From: Sergeia podlipaevii
Lineage: Eukaryota > Euglenozoa > Kinetoplastea > Trypanosomatida > Trypanosomatidae
NCBI GenBank assembly: GCA_030849805.1
Contig: JASANZ010002032.1
Span: forward strand, 1-36,885
Direction: 5' to 3'
DNA length: 36,885 nucleotides
How positions within the stretch are numbered: position 1 is the stretch's first letter; every line of letters starts with the position of its first letter. Made by a program: the position numbers and the translations under genes. Below the pieces are notes generated by a model. That model did not search any database. It had not been told where the DNA came from and saw only the letters and a list, made by a program, of their open reading frames with translations. Below are positions 36,694 through 36,885 of the stretch, piece after piece.

Positions 36694-36885
36694 CTGTATG
36701 TACTCCTGAACAATGATAAGAACGATAAGAAACAAAAGAAGAGAGAAAGCAAGTAAAAAACATCAACATCATTTTTTAAAATAGACAGATAGTTTTTTTT
36801 TCCTTCCTCTCGCTACAGCGGCAGCAAAAAAATAATAAAGTAATGCGCATGCTTTCATTTCAGAGTTGATTTGCACAAAGTGAAT
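36578..36885. other. Upstream leader and acceptor of the small gene, window edge
   Basis: Contains a (TA)n run at 36661-36683 followed by (TG)n in the transcribed leader. A sense-strand pyrimidine tract at about 36720-36756 has its first AG at 36707-36706. Bases beyond ~36760 are probably 3' UTR of a gene outside the window. Confidence 0.5.

Overview
This window looks like a piece of a trypanosomatid (kinetoplastid) nuclear chromosome. Every credible gene is an uninterrupted reading frame without introns. All fifteen lie on the minus strand, so transcription runs from right to left as part of one polycistronic unit. Most starts follow a poly-pyrimidine tract and then the first downstream AG, which is the layout of spliced-leader trans-splicing acceptors. 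Coding DNA is GC-balanced, while the spacers are AT-rich and full of homopolymers and microsatellites. All three standard stop codons are used, so there is no sign of a reassigned code. The species cannot be fixed from the sequence alone.

In order of transcription: a small acidic protein (36317-36577); a 2066-residue protein with about seven zinc-finger-like modules (29436-35636); two tandem GDSL/IAH1-type esterases (28273-29049 and 26801-27571); a helical protein resembling the CSN8/PSMD8/eIF3k group (25130-25810); mitochondrial ribosomal protein uL11m (23360-24391); an unrecognised protein (21522-22706); a dual-specificity phosphatase (19832-20818); a TXNDC9/PhLP3-type phosducin-like protein (17902-18621); a VKOR-family membrane oxidoreductase (16508-16993); a TIM50-like translocase subunit (14774-15910); the axonemal protein CFAP57 (9613-14001); a degenerate SET-domain protein, probably mitochondrial (7148-8260); a 56-residue single-pass membrane protein (6259-6429); and a PI4K type II/gamma-like lipid kinase (135-3485).

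The genes do not form a functional operon, as expected for trypanosomatids. Several still point to shared compartments: the mitochondrion (uL11m, TIM50, and by inference the SET-like protein, the zinc-finger giant and the microprotein), the flagellum (CFAP57, with PhLP3 as a likely cytoskeletal folding factor) and signalling (lipid kinase, phosphatase). I see no mobile element, CRISPR array, tRNA, rRNA or virus-like gene. The most interesting items are the zinc-finger giant, the microprotein in front of a 2.8 kb gene-free stretch, the VKOR-like enzyme, the unusual TIM50 5' end, and a recurrent A-run-plus-TG motif in the spacers.
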